A DNA stretch of 64,000 nt, taken from NCBI GenBank assembly GCA_963995505.1, contig OZ023194.1:10288428-10352427 (forward strand), read 5' to 3'. The position numbers and the translations under genes were made by a program. The stretch is from Hypericum androsaemum (lineage: Eukaryota; Streptophyta; Magnoliopsida; Malpighiales; Hypericaceae). The notes beneath the pieces were generated by a model. That model did no database searches, was not told the origin of the DNA, and was given only the letters and a program-made list of their open reading frames with translations. Positions 23,051 through 34,930 of the stretch are shown here, piece by piece; the stretch's first letter is position 1, and each line of letters opens with the position of its first letter.

Positions 23051-23350
23051 CCTCTAGCTTCAAATAGACCCACAAATGGGGTAAAACTAAGAAATGTATT
23101 CACTAACCTACATACATGTGCATATGTAGTTGCAGCCGCGGGCCTTAATAAAAAAATCTGTCACTGTAAAACCTAGTAAAAAAAATAGCAACAAGTAAAA
23201 ATAGCACCAACATCACGTTACCATCGTCAGCGACACAACACTGTAGCTCCTCCTAACAAAAGTCTGCTTCGTTCCTTTCTGGCTAGAAAGTCCATACACA
23301 GGTGACAAATGCCACGTGCCAAAGAGCAGAGAGCTAGGGGCTAAAGTGGG
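23051..23350. other. Intergenic DNA, left flank of the copia element
   Basis: No gene or element boundary could be identified in this 300-bp stretch. Confidence 0.4.
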
Positions 23351-23650
23351 TGTTGGAATAAATGCTAATTAAAGCATAAGGCCCAAAGTGGGAAGCCCAA
23401 GTGAGAAGTGTCTCATGTCCTTTCGGAGTACTTGCCTCCCTCCCATCCAGCGCCTATAAATAGGCCTCTCCCCTCACTTCCAAAGGTCATCCCAACTACA
23501 AGTGCATAAGCATTCATTAGCATTATAGTTTTCTCCTCTCTCTCTCTCTCTCTCTCTCAAGATAGTTCTGAATATCCATCAGTTCGCCCGAAACTTCGAG
23601 GATCGTTGTGCTACGAACTCAAAGTACCAAAGTCATTATATCTTGGGGAC
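23351..23650 (+). repeat. Copia 5' LTR (internally shortened)
   Basis: The LTR starts TGTTGGAATAAATGC and contains the TATA box CTATAAATAG (about 23454) and a (TC)n tract at about 23537-23558. Compared with the 3' LTR it lacks roughly 350 bp between CCCAAGTGAGAA and CTCATGCCC/CTCATGTCC. The right edge is approximate because no primer-binding site marks it. Confidence 0.75.
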
Positions 23651-23677
23651 GATTGTCGTAGCCCGTAAGCACTGACG

Positions 23678-24590
23678 ATGCTCAACCTGGTTCGATTCTT
23701 GAAGGAAGAGGCTCCGAAGGTGGCAGAAAATGAGGCTGATTAACAGAAGATGAACGCCCTGAATGCATGGAGTCACAGCGACTTCCTATGTCGTAACTAT
23801 ATCCTGAATAGATTAGACGACACCCTTTACAATATCTATGCAAGTGCCAAGACTGCAAAAGAATTATGGGATTCACTGGAGAAGAAGTACAAGATGGAGG
23901 ATGCCGGGATGAAGAAATTTATCGTCGGTAGATTTCTCAATTTCCAGATAGTGGATTCCAAGAGGGTCATAGACCAAGTTCAAGAGCTGCAGCTGATTCT
24001 ACATGAGATTCACGCCGAAGGCATACAACTCAGTGAGTCCTTCCAAGTGGCTTCACTAATTAAGATGCTACCCCCCTTATAGAAGGATTTCAAGAACTAC
24101 CTCAAGCATAAGAGGAAGGACATGAGGCTGAAAGACCTGATCATGAGACTGAGGATCGAGGAAGATAACCGAAAGTCTGAAGTCAAGACCAGCAGGACTA
24201 ACTCTGAGGCTAAGGTACATCTCGCTGAAGGAGGTACCGGCAAGAAGAGGAAGAAGCCCGAAAATAAGCAAGAGAAGCAAGAGCCAAAGCAAAAGAAGGC
24301 TAAGAAGATCAAGGATAATTGCTACAACTGCGACAAGTCCGGTCACATGGCAAAAGATTTTTGCCTGCCAAAGAGGGACGATCGTGAGAAGGCTAATCTG
24401 GCCGAAGACCTGTCTGAGCTAGACTTATCTACCATGGTGTTTGAAGCCAATCTGGTGGATAACCCAAAAGAGTGGTTCATTGACACAGGGGCAACCCGAC
24501 ATATCTGCTCAGATAAGGAGATGTTCTCGACCTATACCCCGATCAATAGACGAAAGTTATTTATGGGTAACTCCGCACTTCCCCCGTAGT
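23678..24590 (+). pseudogene. Copia gag remnant with zinc knuckle
   Basis: One frame from 23678 reads through gag (UBN2-type helices, KTAKELWDSLEKKY) into a Lys-rich linker and a CCHC knuckle (CYNCDKSGHMAKDFC at about 24321). The last spacing is H-x5-C instead of H-x4-C. In-frame stops are TAA 23741 and TAG 24080. Near 24583 a C-run (CTTCCCCCG) causes a frameshift and a TAG at 24587. The protease signature DTGA is at about 24481. The N-terminal part of gag is absent. Confidence 0.85.
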
Positions 24591-27420
24591 CGGACTAGGC
24601 AAGGTGGTACTGAAGCTGACCTCCGGAAAAGAGTTGACCCTCAAAGATGTGTTGCATGTCTCAGACATTCGTAAAAATCTAGTATCTGGCTCCCTGTTAA
24701 ACAAAGCCGGGTTGAAGCTAGTTTTTGAGGCTGATAGATTTATATTAACTAAGGTTGGTACATTTGTAGGAAAGGGTTACCTTGAGAGGGGACTATTCAA
24801 GATGAATGTAATAACTGTCAAACGCGCCTTTGAATGCCCTAATAAAGTTGTTAATTATTCTTACTTGGCTGAGTGTTCTAACTAATGGCATGATAGATTA
24901 GGACACGTAAATTTGAGCTCACTAAAAAAGTTAGTAAGTTTAAATTTATTGCCTAAAATAGAGTTTGACCCAAACAATAAATGTGAAGTATGTGTAGAGG
25001 CAAAAATGACCAAAGCACCTTTTCGTTCAGTGAAAATAAGTACTACACCTTTAGAGTTAATTCATACCGACATCTGTTATATAAAACACGTGCAAACTAG
25101 AGGTGGGGAAAAGTATTTCATCACATTTATTGATGATTGCACAAGGTATTGTTATGTACATCTCTTGAAAGGAAAAGACGAAGCTCTAGAAGCTTTTAAG
25201 AGTTATAAGAATGAGGTTAAAAATTAACTTAGCACTAAAATCAAAATGATTTGAAGTGATAGAGGGGGAGAATATATAGCTCCGTTTGAGAAATTCTACT
25301 AACAAAATGGCATTATTGATCAGACGACTGCACCATACTCACCTCAATCAAATGGCGTAGCTGAACGTAAGAATTGAACTCTCAAGGAGATGATGAATGC
25401 TATGTTGGTTAGCTCAGGCTTATCGCAGAACATGTGGGGGGAAGCTGTGCTCTCAGCTAATCACATTCTAAACAAACTACCACACAAGAAAAGGGACAAA
25501 ACCCCATACGAACTATAGAAAGGGAGAAAGCCTTCCTACGGTTATCTTAAAGTGTGGGGGTGCCTAACTAAGGTAGAAATACCCCTACCTAAAAGGGTGA
25601 GAATAGGATCCAAGACCGTTGACTGTATCTTTATCGGATATGCCTGCAACAGTAGCGCATACCGATTTCTAGTACACAAGTCTGAAAACCCTAAAATCAA
25701 CAAGGGAATGGTCATGGAATCAAGGAATGTAACAGTCTTTGAGAATATCTTTCCAAACAAGGAGAGGAAAGACCCAAGCTCTAATAAAAGAGCTCATAAA
25801 GCTACTAAAGATTCTCATCAAGTTGTTGAGAAACCTAGACGTAGCAAAAGGGCCAGAACAGCCAAGTCGTTTGGTCCAGATTTTCTGACATACGTGTTAA
25901 AAAATAAACCTGGGACAATCCAAAATGCGTTGTCTAGTCCAGATGCTCCTCTCTGAAAAGAAGCTATCAACAGTGAGATATAGTCCATCATGCAAAATCG
26001 CACCTAGAAAATCGTGGATCTCCCACCAGGTTACAAACCTTTAGGTTGCAAGTAGATCCTTAAAAAAAAATACAAAGCTGATGGATCAATCGATAAGTAC
26101 AAAGCTCGGTTAGTAGCTAAAGGGTTCAAACAGAAGGAAGTATATAATTTCTTTGACACGTATTTGTCGGTCACAAGAATCACATCTATTAGAGTGTGCA
26201 TAGCTGTTGCAACACTCTATAACCTCGAGATACATAAGATGGATGTAAAAACAGCTTTTCTAAATAGAGAACTGGAAGAGGAGATATATATGGAATAACC
26301 TGAAGGGTTTGTTACCCCCGGACAAGAACATAAAGTATGCAAGCTGGTCAAGTCACTGTACGGGCTGAAACAGGCGCCAGAATATTGGCATGAGAAATTT
26401 GACAGAACAATGATGTCAAATGGCTTTAAGTTCAATGAGTGCGATAAATGTGTATACATCAAAGGCACACCTGATGCTTACGTGATTGTATGTCTGTATG
26501 TAGACGACATGCTAATCATGGAAAATAGTAATGATCTTATCGTGAAAACTAAAAATATGTTAAAGAACAACTTTGACATGAAAGATATGGGTCTAGCTGA
26601 CGTTATACTAGGGATTAAAATCTCTAGGACAACTGAACGAATTATCTTATCACAATCTCACTATGTTGAGAATGTACTCAAGAAATTCGGAACTTTTGAC
26701 AAACCTCCATCTAAGACTCTGGTAGACCTGGGTCTAGACTTAGCTAAAAATAGAGGAGACCTAGTATCTCAATTGAAATATGCAAGGATTATTGGGAGCC
26801 GGATGTATTTGAAAAATTGTACACGCCCTGGTCTTGCATATTCAGTGAGCAAGCTTAGTAGATTCACAAGCAATCTAGGAACGAATCACTGGCTAGCTCT
26901 GGAAAGGGTTCTAAAGTATCTAAAATATACTTTGAACCATGGCATACTTTATACGAGATATCCAGCTGTATTGGAAGGATACAGTGATGCGAAATATATA
27001 TCGGACACCAAAGACTCTAAATGTACTAGTGGTTACGTGTTCACTATAGGTAGAGGAGTTGTGTCCTGAAAATCCTCTAAACAAACGTGCATAGCTCGAT
27101 CCACCATGGAGTCGGAGTTTATAACACTAGATAAAGCTGGAGAAGAAGCTGAATGGCTCAGAAACTTCCTAGAGGATATTCCTTATTAGAACAAGCCTGT
27201 GCTTCTTGTATTGATACATTGTGATAGCATGTCAGCAATCGGGAGAGCACAAAGTACTATGTACAACTGTAAGTCTCGACACATCTGTAGGAGACATAAC
27301 ACCGTTAGACATTTGATCTCTTGTGATATAATTACCATTAATTATGTGAAGTCCAAAGACAACATAGCTGACCAAAGACAACATAGCTGATTCTTTGACG
27401 AAAGGAATTAACAGAGATCA
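24591..27420 (+). pseudogene. Copia pol remnant (integrase, reverse transcriptase, RNase H)
   Basis: A single frame carries the integrase zinc region (HDRLGH), the integrase core (HTDIC, DRGGEY, PYSPQSNGVAER), RT with KMDVKTAFLN and the active site YVDDML (about 26498), and RNase H ending SKDNIAD. Stops in this frame lie at 24883, 25225, 25252, 25300, 25375, 25516, 25954, 25981, 26005, 26053, 26296, 27067, 27187 and 27388. Near 27353-27391 a 19-bp tandem duplication (GACAACATAGCTGACCAAA) shifts the end of RNase H. The catalytic motifs are present but the protein cannot be made. Confidence 0.92.
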
Positions 27421-28011
27421 AATGTATAACGCAGTAATGGGAATGGGGTTAAAACCCAAGCAATAAAAGCGTTCATAGCGGTAACTCAACCATGATGAGT
27501 GGAGATCCCACGAACTTGGTTCAATGAGACAACTAAGTTATGGATGGTTTAGATGATTACTTAGAATCCATCCCATTCTCAGAAGCTGTCTAAATACTAA
27601 CCTACATAGGTGTGGTAAAGTTAAACGTCCACGCTTTTAATCATTCCTATACCAGATAAAGGTAGAGTATGGCAGGATACTCTTGATAAGAGATCATATA
27701 TATAAGTGTGAAATGAGGCCACTTCAAATGGAACAAACACTTATGAATCCAAGATAAGATCCATGGCTGAAACGGACACAACGTGAGAACCAAGGATATT
27801 AGAAATATAATTGTGTAAATGTTATTGTCTTGGTTTACATAAAAAAGCTGACCAGTTTAAGACATCGCGTACACTGGACAGTAAGTAAATTCGATAACAT
27901 CTTACTAGAGAAGGTTCAAAGTCGTAAGCTACGTATCTCAATGCAATGATATTTCGTTAGAATTTTTCTTAAAAGTGTCAGCATACATTAATCATCATTC
28001 ATGTAGGAGAT

Positions 28012-28470
28012 TGTTGGAATAAATGCCAATTAAAGCATAAGGCCCAAATGTGGAAAGGCCCAAAGTGGGAAGCCCAAGTGAGAAATGGCAATCCCACATT
28101 GGAAAATGCAACAAGATTTTCCTAGTTTATAAGGAGATGCTCCTTGTTAGCTAGGAAATAAGTTGACCACCTAGAAAGCCAACTTGGACCGTTCACGTGC
28201 GCATGGCGCATTGGACGCAGGTCGCAATGGGCACTTTATGGCGCACTTGGCACGTACGCATCGTCGCGAGGAGCTCCTCATGGTCTGTCCAGAGAACCCA
28301 CCGAAGGGGTGCCTAAGAGCACAAAAGGGTCACGAGCAGGTTGACCGAATCTGGTAGGCGAAGGGGTGCCTCTGGCTGCCCGAAAAGGTGCCTGAAGGAG
28401 GATGTCTGCCTGCTGGCCTAATGGATGCATCTCCTCAGAAGTGCCTCATGCCCTTTTGCCTCGACTTTAC
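28012..28470 (+). repeat. Copia 3' LTR (distal end lost)
   Basis: It starts TGTTGGAATAAATGCC directly after the polypurine tract at 28001-28011. It shares AAGCATAAGGCCCAAA and CTCATGCCCTTT with the 5' LTR but has a long extra middle. After about 28465 no counterpart of the 5' LTR end (TATA-proximal and TC tract) is present. The 27421-28011 interval before it is untranslated 3' element sequence. Confidence 0.8.
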
Positions 28471-29315
28471 AAGATCCTAATTAAGTACACCACCTCAGAC
28501 AAACAACAATGGATACAGATCTTATGAACTATTAACTATTATATTCGGGTTATATTTAGAATAGCTCTCTAGTATTTTTTTTATCGGCAAAATATTTGTA
28601 AAAGATCTTATGAACTTCTTCCAAATAGTAAATGTAATAGTTTTTTTATGATAAAGATTTATTTTTTTTGTTAATTTCGATATTTTTGTATTTAGTTTCA
28701 AGATATTTCAATATGATTGACTAGAAATTTGAAACTGGCAAATTTGGAACAAAATATAGTATAAAGAATTTACTAATTAGTGATACTTGCCTGTCGCTTT
28801 CCTCAACTTTGGCCCTCCCCCTCCAAAATATAATTCCCATTCCCCAACCAAAAATAAGGATATAATTCCTTCCTCTGTCTCATTCTCCCCCCACCTAGTC
28901 GAAATTCTCTCCCATCTACACCTACCCAACCTTAGACTACTTTAATTTAATCTCAACAAAGAATAATTTTTTTTGAGAAAAATCTCAACAAGGAATAAGG
29001 TTCTGTTTGTTTCTTATCTGTTTCGGGGCTCTTCAAAACCCTAGATTCCTCTACTTGCTGTTCATTCTCTTTCGAATTCCAGGTACCTTCTTCTTTCTCC
29101 AATGATGTTTGGATTTGGTTCTTTTGGAAACTTTAGGGCTTCGTGGCTATGTTTGAATTTTGAGATGTTTATTTGACGCGATTCAATTTGATGATATTTA
29201 GAATTAGGGTTTGGATTTGATTCTGCTGGAAACTTTAGGACTTCTCCCATATCTTTAGAATTAGGACTTCGTGGCTATGCTTGGAACCTCGAGCGTGAGG
29301 TTTTAATTGTCATCC
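28471..29315 (+). promoter_or_regulatory. Promoter and 5' leader region of the RING-finger gene
   Basis: Pyrimidine-rich tracts (CTCTGTCTCATTCTCCCCCC near 28873 and TTCTGTTTGTTTCTTATC near 28998) and the leader word AAAACCCTAG (29035) are typical of plant promoters and 5' leaders. A good donor, TTCCAG/GTACCTTC, lies at 29083 and suggests a leader intron; its acceptor is not certain. No clear TATA box is seen. From 29100 to 29300 the AATTAGG/TTCGTGGCTATG phrases are repeated. Confidence 0.4.
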
Positions 29316-31861
29316 ATGGTACGTATTAATGATTTTTTTTTTTTGCTACCCGAAAAACGATTTTCGGGCATGTTCGTTATGGTGTCATTCTGCAATGTTA
29401 TCATGTACGTCGCGCTCTTCATATGAATGTCTTGTTGTTCCAGGGCGTTCATAGGAAAGCATAGAGGCGTTTGGAACTGTTTACTGTCCCGGATTGAGAG
29501 TTCAACTCGGTCGGGCATAATGATTTGGTACCGTGTTGCAACAGGCTGTGTTTTGTCGGGCTGATTGCGGCTGTGGAGCTTTCAGTATCATTGTACTTGC
29601 CTCCTTGGGATCTGTCGGCATGTGGGTTTAAGTGATTGGTGGTCTCTTCTTTTGGCAACTAGACAACATTTTTGTGGCTACGAGAAATAGCTAACACGGG
29701 TCAATTTTGTTGTGTGGCCTCTGGGCCACATCGAGATAAGTCACCTGTAGCTGCAGGGGATCCTTCCAGCAATCGAAGTGAACCACAATGGCGGATTAAC
29801 TCTAGTTTCTCGCCTCCCCCGTTGAGGATGTGGGATTGCAGGTTACAGTCAAACGGTTTACCGCAGGTATCTAATGGAGCTCGTGGCTCATCCTTGTCTT
29901 CCAATAGTCGAGGGAGTAGAAGCTGGATGGGTAGTGATCGACATACAAATCATCATCATTCTGTTTCTGATGGTGCTCTTTCTTACCCTGATAGCCCCCG
30001 GGATAATATTCTGCATACTCGTTGGACATCACCAGCGCCTAAATTTAATCGAGGTGAGCTTGGAGCTTCAACTGCACAAGGTAATCCAAATACTTCCTGT
30101 CGATAGGTGCTGTATCTTCTATTCAGAGCGGAAGAAGACTGTGGAATGTTATGGCAATATTAAAGAAAAACACAAATATAAGATCATAATAACATGAGGA
30201 CATTTCCTGTCGCAATCAATGTGAGCACGTCCACTATAGGGATGGAAAAACTATGTGATATTCATTTGTTATATTGCTAAGAACGGCATGTTAAGATTTG
30301 TTCTCTACACTCCTGAGTTTCCAGTAGTTTCTTTTGTTTACAAACTATGTTTCTAGTAGTTTCTTGCGTTCTGAGACATTTGAATTTATGACGTCTATGA
30401 AATCCTTTAGTTTGGAAAGCTTTAAAAAGGCCCTGGCAGTGTGCATAAATTCATTGTTGTTTCTGTGTCGTTGTGATGTGACTTGGCAGATACTCTTATT
30501 TTGTTTGACTTTTAGGTTCTATTACTTTTGATACTACGCTTTCAGCTAAAGTGTGATGTTGATTCAGCTTAAGGTTAAGTAGGACTTCAAGGAACGTAGT
30601 TTCTGAAATATAATTTCTCAATGTGCTTTTATGGAGAATTGTTCTGATTCATGTAGAATTTCACTGTTGGCAAATTTTCTTGGCTTGATTATACTTTCTA
30701 GATTAATTTTCTATATTTTTATGCATTAACAGCTAGAGCACTTTCTGGTTGTAGGGTCAAGGTTGCAGGCCTCTAGAAATCCCTACTCCACCGAGGTACT
30801 AAGAGTCAATTTACTTGTCTGGCTACAGTGGCATACCACTTTCTACTCTTACAGTTAACTTCTTCAAATGTTATATTTTTCAGAGGCGATTAATAGCTAG
30901 AGCAGCTGCAGCATCGCCGCCTAATTTTGGATCCCCATCCTCTCTTTCCGAGTCTAGCCAGTGGGAGTCATCTAGTAAACGACCTTATGATTTACCCAAT
31001 GGCATTGTTCCGAGCCGACGTTCTTACATGTCAAAAGCTGTTTATCCAATAATGTTTCACAACCCTGTGTCTGAGTATGATATGTTTGGAGAAGCTGATA
31101 TCAGCAGTGCAGGCAATGGTAGGTATACTCCAAGCGAGGATCTACCATCACCATCTCATTGGGTTGAGAATAGGTCAAGCATTGAATACAAGTTCCATAA
31201 AGCGCTTAAAGAGCACCAGAAGTTGGATACATCGCCGGAACCCAATACAAGTTCTAGAAGAGATGGTTTTAAGTGGAGCAGTGCCAGCAGCTATGATCTT
31301 GGTTTCGACGGTGACAGGTTTGACATAGCAGATCACCACGAAGCAGATCGTTTAAGGTCACCTTCTGGCTTGGTGGCAGAACAGAAATGTGGAGTTTGTG
31401 GAAAATTGTTGTGCCAGAAATCTCCGTGGAGTTCACATCGTATCGTGAGAGGTGGTGACATGCCGATTGCTGGTGTACTTCCCTGCAGTCATGTTTTCCA
31501 TGCAGAATGTTTGGAACAAGTTACCCCAAAGGTCCAGATTCAAGAACCTCCTTGCCCAGTGTGCTCGAAAGACATTGGATCAATCGAAGATTCACCATTA
31601 GTTCCAGAACCTTTACAAATGGCGCTGAGAAAAATGCAGAGAAGCAAAGCGCTATTGATATCTGAGGCCCAAGGTAGTCACGGTACTGATGAAGGGTCAG
31701 CGCATGGCAAGGACAAATTGAAGAAAAGCTGGAGTTTGAGCGGTGCAGTTCGGGGTCGAAATGGCTCCTCAATCACTAGTTGCCTTAAGCGGCATTTCAC
31801 ATTCAAGGCCAAGGGTAGCAAAGATACTTCGACTAGCAAGTTTTCCCACAGCGTAGGCTAG
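29316..31861 (+). CDS. RING-finger protein (putative E3 ubiquitin ligase)
   Basis: The model has four coding exons: 29316-29318 (ATG alone, followed by donor GTACGT), 29663-30080, 30755-30795 and 30884-31861. All junctions keep phase (0, 1, 0), and the protein is 479 aa. The first exon is inferred: exon 2 is open upstream of 29672 only to the acceptor CAACTAG and has no suitable in-frame ATG, while ATG/GTACGT at 29316 gives M-TTFLWLRE with perfect phase. Residues 20-150 are Ser-rich and basic. A RING-type Zn ligand set lies at about residues 323-381: CGVC, 24 residues, then CSHVFHAEC and a final CPVC, with a long first loop as in an uncharacterised plant RING/U-box family. The C-terminus is basic and Ser-rich. 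Ligase activity is inferred from the RING. The stop is TAG at 31859. Confidence 0.85.
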
Positions 31862-32685
31862 TTCTTCACGCAATGAACCACCTCGTCGTCGGATGCCTAT
31901 GTCGTAGTCTCAGGAACTGGTGTTCCCGTCGGAATACATGATACAGATGCTGGGTACAGGTAGTCTGTTTGAGCAGACAAATTTTCCGACAAAAACTCAG
32001 GGTTGTGTAAATTTTATTAAAGTTTTTTTTTTGACCAACCAAGAAGGTTCATGATTTTGGGAGAGCCAATAACCCATATCCTTCCCCAATAGATTATCTT
32101 GCGATAGATTTATCTTGTATCAGACTGCATCCTTCTCTGGTTGCGATCCACAAGACAAGAATAGATTGCTCTGAAGGATTTCTTCTGATGGTTACAATAT
32201 TTTTTTTCCTACGACCCGACTTTAATCTAATCGAGCACGATCCATATAATCTGGGTCAGTTTTCTAAAAATTTGCATTCAATTCACAAGCTTAAGGTTCT
32301 GAACTAATTGTACTTATGTGATGTGTTTGTTATGATGTGGGTTATTTTGAGGGCGGATTAATCGAAGGTAATGGAAGCGACGACAAATCGAAGGACGCCG
32401 GAGTACTCGAAGGGAAACGTGAACGGTTTGAAGAAGCGCAGCAAAATAGCGAAAGAGATTTCAAAATTGAACACGTCCTACTTTAAGAGAGTGCTCTACC
32501 TGAACTCAAAATCTTAAGTGAAATAAGTCTTTTAACATTAAGCGGTGTCTTTAACTCAAAATTTTAGTCTTTTAACATAAAGTGCTTAGTCTTTTAACTC
32601 AAAATTTTAGTCTTTAACATCAAGTGGTCGTCTTTAACTCAAAATCTTAGGTGAAGGCCGGCTCGCAACTTAAGAAGTACGTTCA
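31862..32685. other. 3' flank of the RING gene, with a degenerate short tandem repeat
   Basis: Positions 31862 to about 32200 are the probable 3' untranslated region. From about 32500 to 32655 the phrases TCTTTAACTCAAAATTTTAG, AACATAAAGTG and AACATCAAGTGG recur three to four times with a period of roughly 55-60 bp. Nothing coding is visible. Confidence 0.5.
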
Positions 32686-32694
32686 AACTAGAAA

Positions 32695-33199
32695 GGGTTT
32701 TCTAGTTTAGTACCCTGTAGTATCCCCCAAAATCACTTTAGTATCCTGTGATAAAAAATCGATCAATCGAGTCATACTTATTCCAATTAACATCAAAAAG
32801 GTCCTCGGGCAGCTGTCCGGACCAGCCCGAACCTACCCGAACCCTGCCCGAACTACGTGGCCAACCACGTCACCAAATTTTGATGACGTGGCGCCACGTG
32901 GACATCCACCTCCTTCCCCCCCCCCCCCCCCCCCCCCCTCCTCCTCCTCCTCCTCCTCCTCCGCGTCTTCCTCCTCCTCCTCCTCCTCCGGGTCCTCCTC
33001 CTCTCCACGTCATCAAAATTTGATGATGTGGCTGGCCACGTAGTTCGGACAAAGTTCGGGTAGGTTCGGACAAGTCCGGGCAGCTGCCCAAGAACCTTTT
33101 TGATGTTAATTAGAATAAGTATGACTCGATCGATTTTTTACCACAGGGTACTAAAGTAATTTTGGACGATACCACGGGGTACTAAAGTGGACTTTTCCC
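32695..33199. mobile_element. Foldback Mutator-type element with short CCT array (505 bp)
   Basis: An exact 9-bp target duplication, AACTAGAAA, lies at 32686-32694 and 33200-33208. Arms 32695 to about 32918 and 33005-33199 are inverted copies: TTAGTACCCTGTAG, GATCAATCGAGTCATACTTA, GGGCAGCTG, CTACGTGGCC and CACGTCA. They are clearly diverged, and the left end reads GGGTTTTCTAGTTT where the right gives GGGAAAAGTCCACTTT. The apex (32919-33004) is a run of about 20 C followed by (CTC)n with one CGCG interruption. Proline or glycine runs in the translations are by-products of the array. No transposase. Confidence 0.92.
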
Positions 33200-33208
33200 A
33201 ACTAGAAA

Positions 33209-34560
33209 CTACATTATATGACTTGATCTTTGGATCAAGCAAGTACAAACCACCCATCTTCAAAATAAAGTACAAACTTTAATCTTCCAAAAAAAAAGGT
33301 ACAAACACCCGGATTCTGTCATTTTAAAACATTGATTCCATCTGTCAGTACACAAGCATTATAACCTCCAACTTGAAGCAAATCCAGCTCCGACCACATG
33401 TTGGTTCTTGCTTTAGAATATTCTCCAACTCCTCTTCACAAATTTCTCCACATTCAGAATCAATCATTCGACTTTTTTTTATTCTTGCAACCTAGAATTT
33501 ATTATATTAGGTCTTCGATGCTCCAAAATTTCACTTTCGGGGGTGAATACATTCCAATGTACTCCAAACCCGAAAAAGAAACCGCTTGGAGCATCAAAGA
33601 CACAGAGAAAGGATCGTCATAATAATGTAACGGGGAAAAACAAGTAACCTGAGTCAACCGGTTGCTATTCAATTCACTAGTGACCAAACTAAAATAACTT
33701 CAAAATTTTAGTCCGATACTATTTGTTCAGTCGGAAAACATTTTTTGATAATTTTTTCCTGGGTTTGAACAATTATAAATAATTAAAAATAATTACTCAA
33801 TGAAAATATGTAGTAACGTTTTCAGAAAATATTTTGACAACAGAATATTCGGCAAAACAAAAATAGAGCCAGAAAAAAAAGGAAAAATTGAAACCCAACT
33901 CCTTCAAGCAAAAGAACCGGAGAAAAAGGAGAATCTAGGGTAGTGAGGATTTGGGGTGGGGGAGCCCGCCAAGCCATCACAGCCACTTAATCGTTAGGGC
34001 TCAGATCGCGGGCAGTGATCACCGCGGGGAGTGGGCCGCACCTCTTCCCCTCGCCGTCTCTATCTCCCCTCTTAGAGCCTCCGGCTGCCGTGGGAGGGTG
34101 GCTCATGAGAAGGGTAAGATCGGCATGGGGAAAAGGAGACGAAGCCCACTGTCCCCGCTCAGATAAGATCAAGTAGTGTTAGATGTGGTTTCTAGGGTTT
34201 AACCGGTGCTTTTATAATGTGAGCTTTTTTTGTGTAATTCCGTAAGTGCCCTCGGTGGGGTTATAGTGAGTTTTTTCCCAGGCTTCTTTTAGCGAGCGTT
34301 GATTGCGAGTTTAGGAGAAATGTGGCGCAGGCCTCGGCCCATTGGACTCTGGAAAGAAAGGCAGCATTTCGTGGCATAGCCTGAATTAATTTTTTTCGAA
34401 TTTAGATTTTTTTTTCGAATTTAAGTTCATGATCATTAAATTTCTCAGCATCTCATAGAGAAAGTTCTAATGGTAATAACATAAGGAGCTCATTTTTATG
34501 TAACTTTGAAATTGTAAACTTTTTACAATTTACCAATTCTCTCTCTATATATATATATAT
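33209..34560. other. Intergenic DNA, no supported gene
   Basis: Most is AT-rich. The part at 33945-34175 is GC-rich with an open frame on each strand of about 60-70 residues and might be a fragment of a gene leader (TCTAGGGTTTAACC follows at 34192), but no domain or splice logic supports it. Confidence 0.35.
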
Positions 34561-34642
34561 AAATGATTCTCAACATTTCTTTTAGATTTTCAATATATAT
34601 ATATATATATTGAAAATCTAAAAGAAATGTCGAGAATCATTT
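34561..34642. repeat. Near-perfect 82-bp hairpin
   Basis: Left arm AAATGATTCTCAACATTTCT.. (from 34561) pairs with the right arm ending AGAAATGTCGAGAATCATTT at 34642. By eye one mismatch is visible, and a (TA)n tip lies near 34592-34612. Arms are about 37 bp. It may be a tiny MITE or a small-RNA-type inverted repeat; no target duplication could be distinguished from the flanking (TA)n. Confidence 0.85.
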
Positions 34643-34930
34643 GTCCAAATAAAAAAATTACTATTGTATTCGTTAGATAATAAAACATATAGCTGAAATA
34701 TCCTAAATATATTTATGGATGAATCGATTCTAACTACTCTTGCTTTTATATGCATGTTGATGAATCGATTAATGATCATATTTCTGTTTATATTGTGATT
34801 AATTAATAAATGAAATGGTGCTTATAATTCTATAAATAGTCACGCACTCTTTATTTGCAAACTTTATTATACCTGATGAATGGTAATGACACATAAGTCA
34901 TCATTAGCCAAATGAGGAGCCACGTTTAGG

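Larger units (their letters stand above)
23351..28470 (+). mobile_element. Decayed Ty1/copia LTR retrotransposon
   Basis: The order is LTR, gag, protease, integrase, reverse transcriptase, RNase H, LTR, which is the copia order. Both LTRs start TGTTGGAATAAATGC. The purine tract TGTAGGAGAT stands immediately before the 3' LTR at 28012. The expected primer-binding site after the 5' LTR and the N-terminal part of gag were not found, so a deletion has joined the LTR to mid-gag. Gag-pol carries about 15 stop codons and at least one frameshift. The 3' LTR appears to lack its distal part and no flanking target duplication was found. It cannot be autonomous. Confidence 0.92.

Noticed and set aside
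32748..33091. Proline-rich and glycine-rich frames on opposite strands
   Set aside because: They derive from the C-run and (CTC)n apex of the foldback element at 32695-33199.
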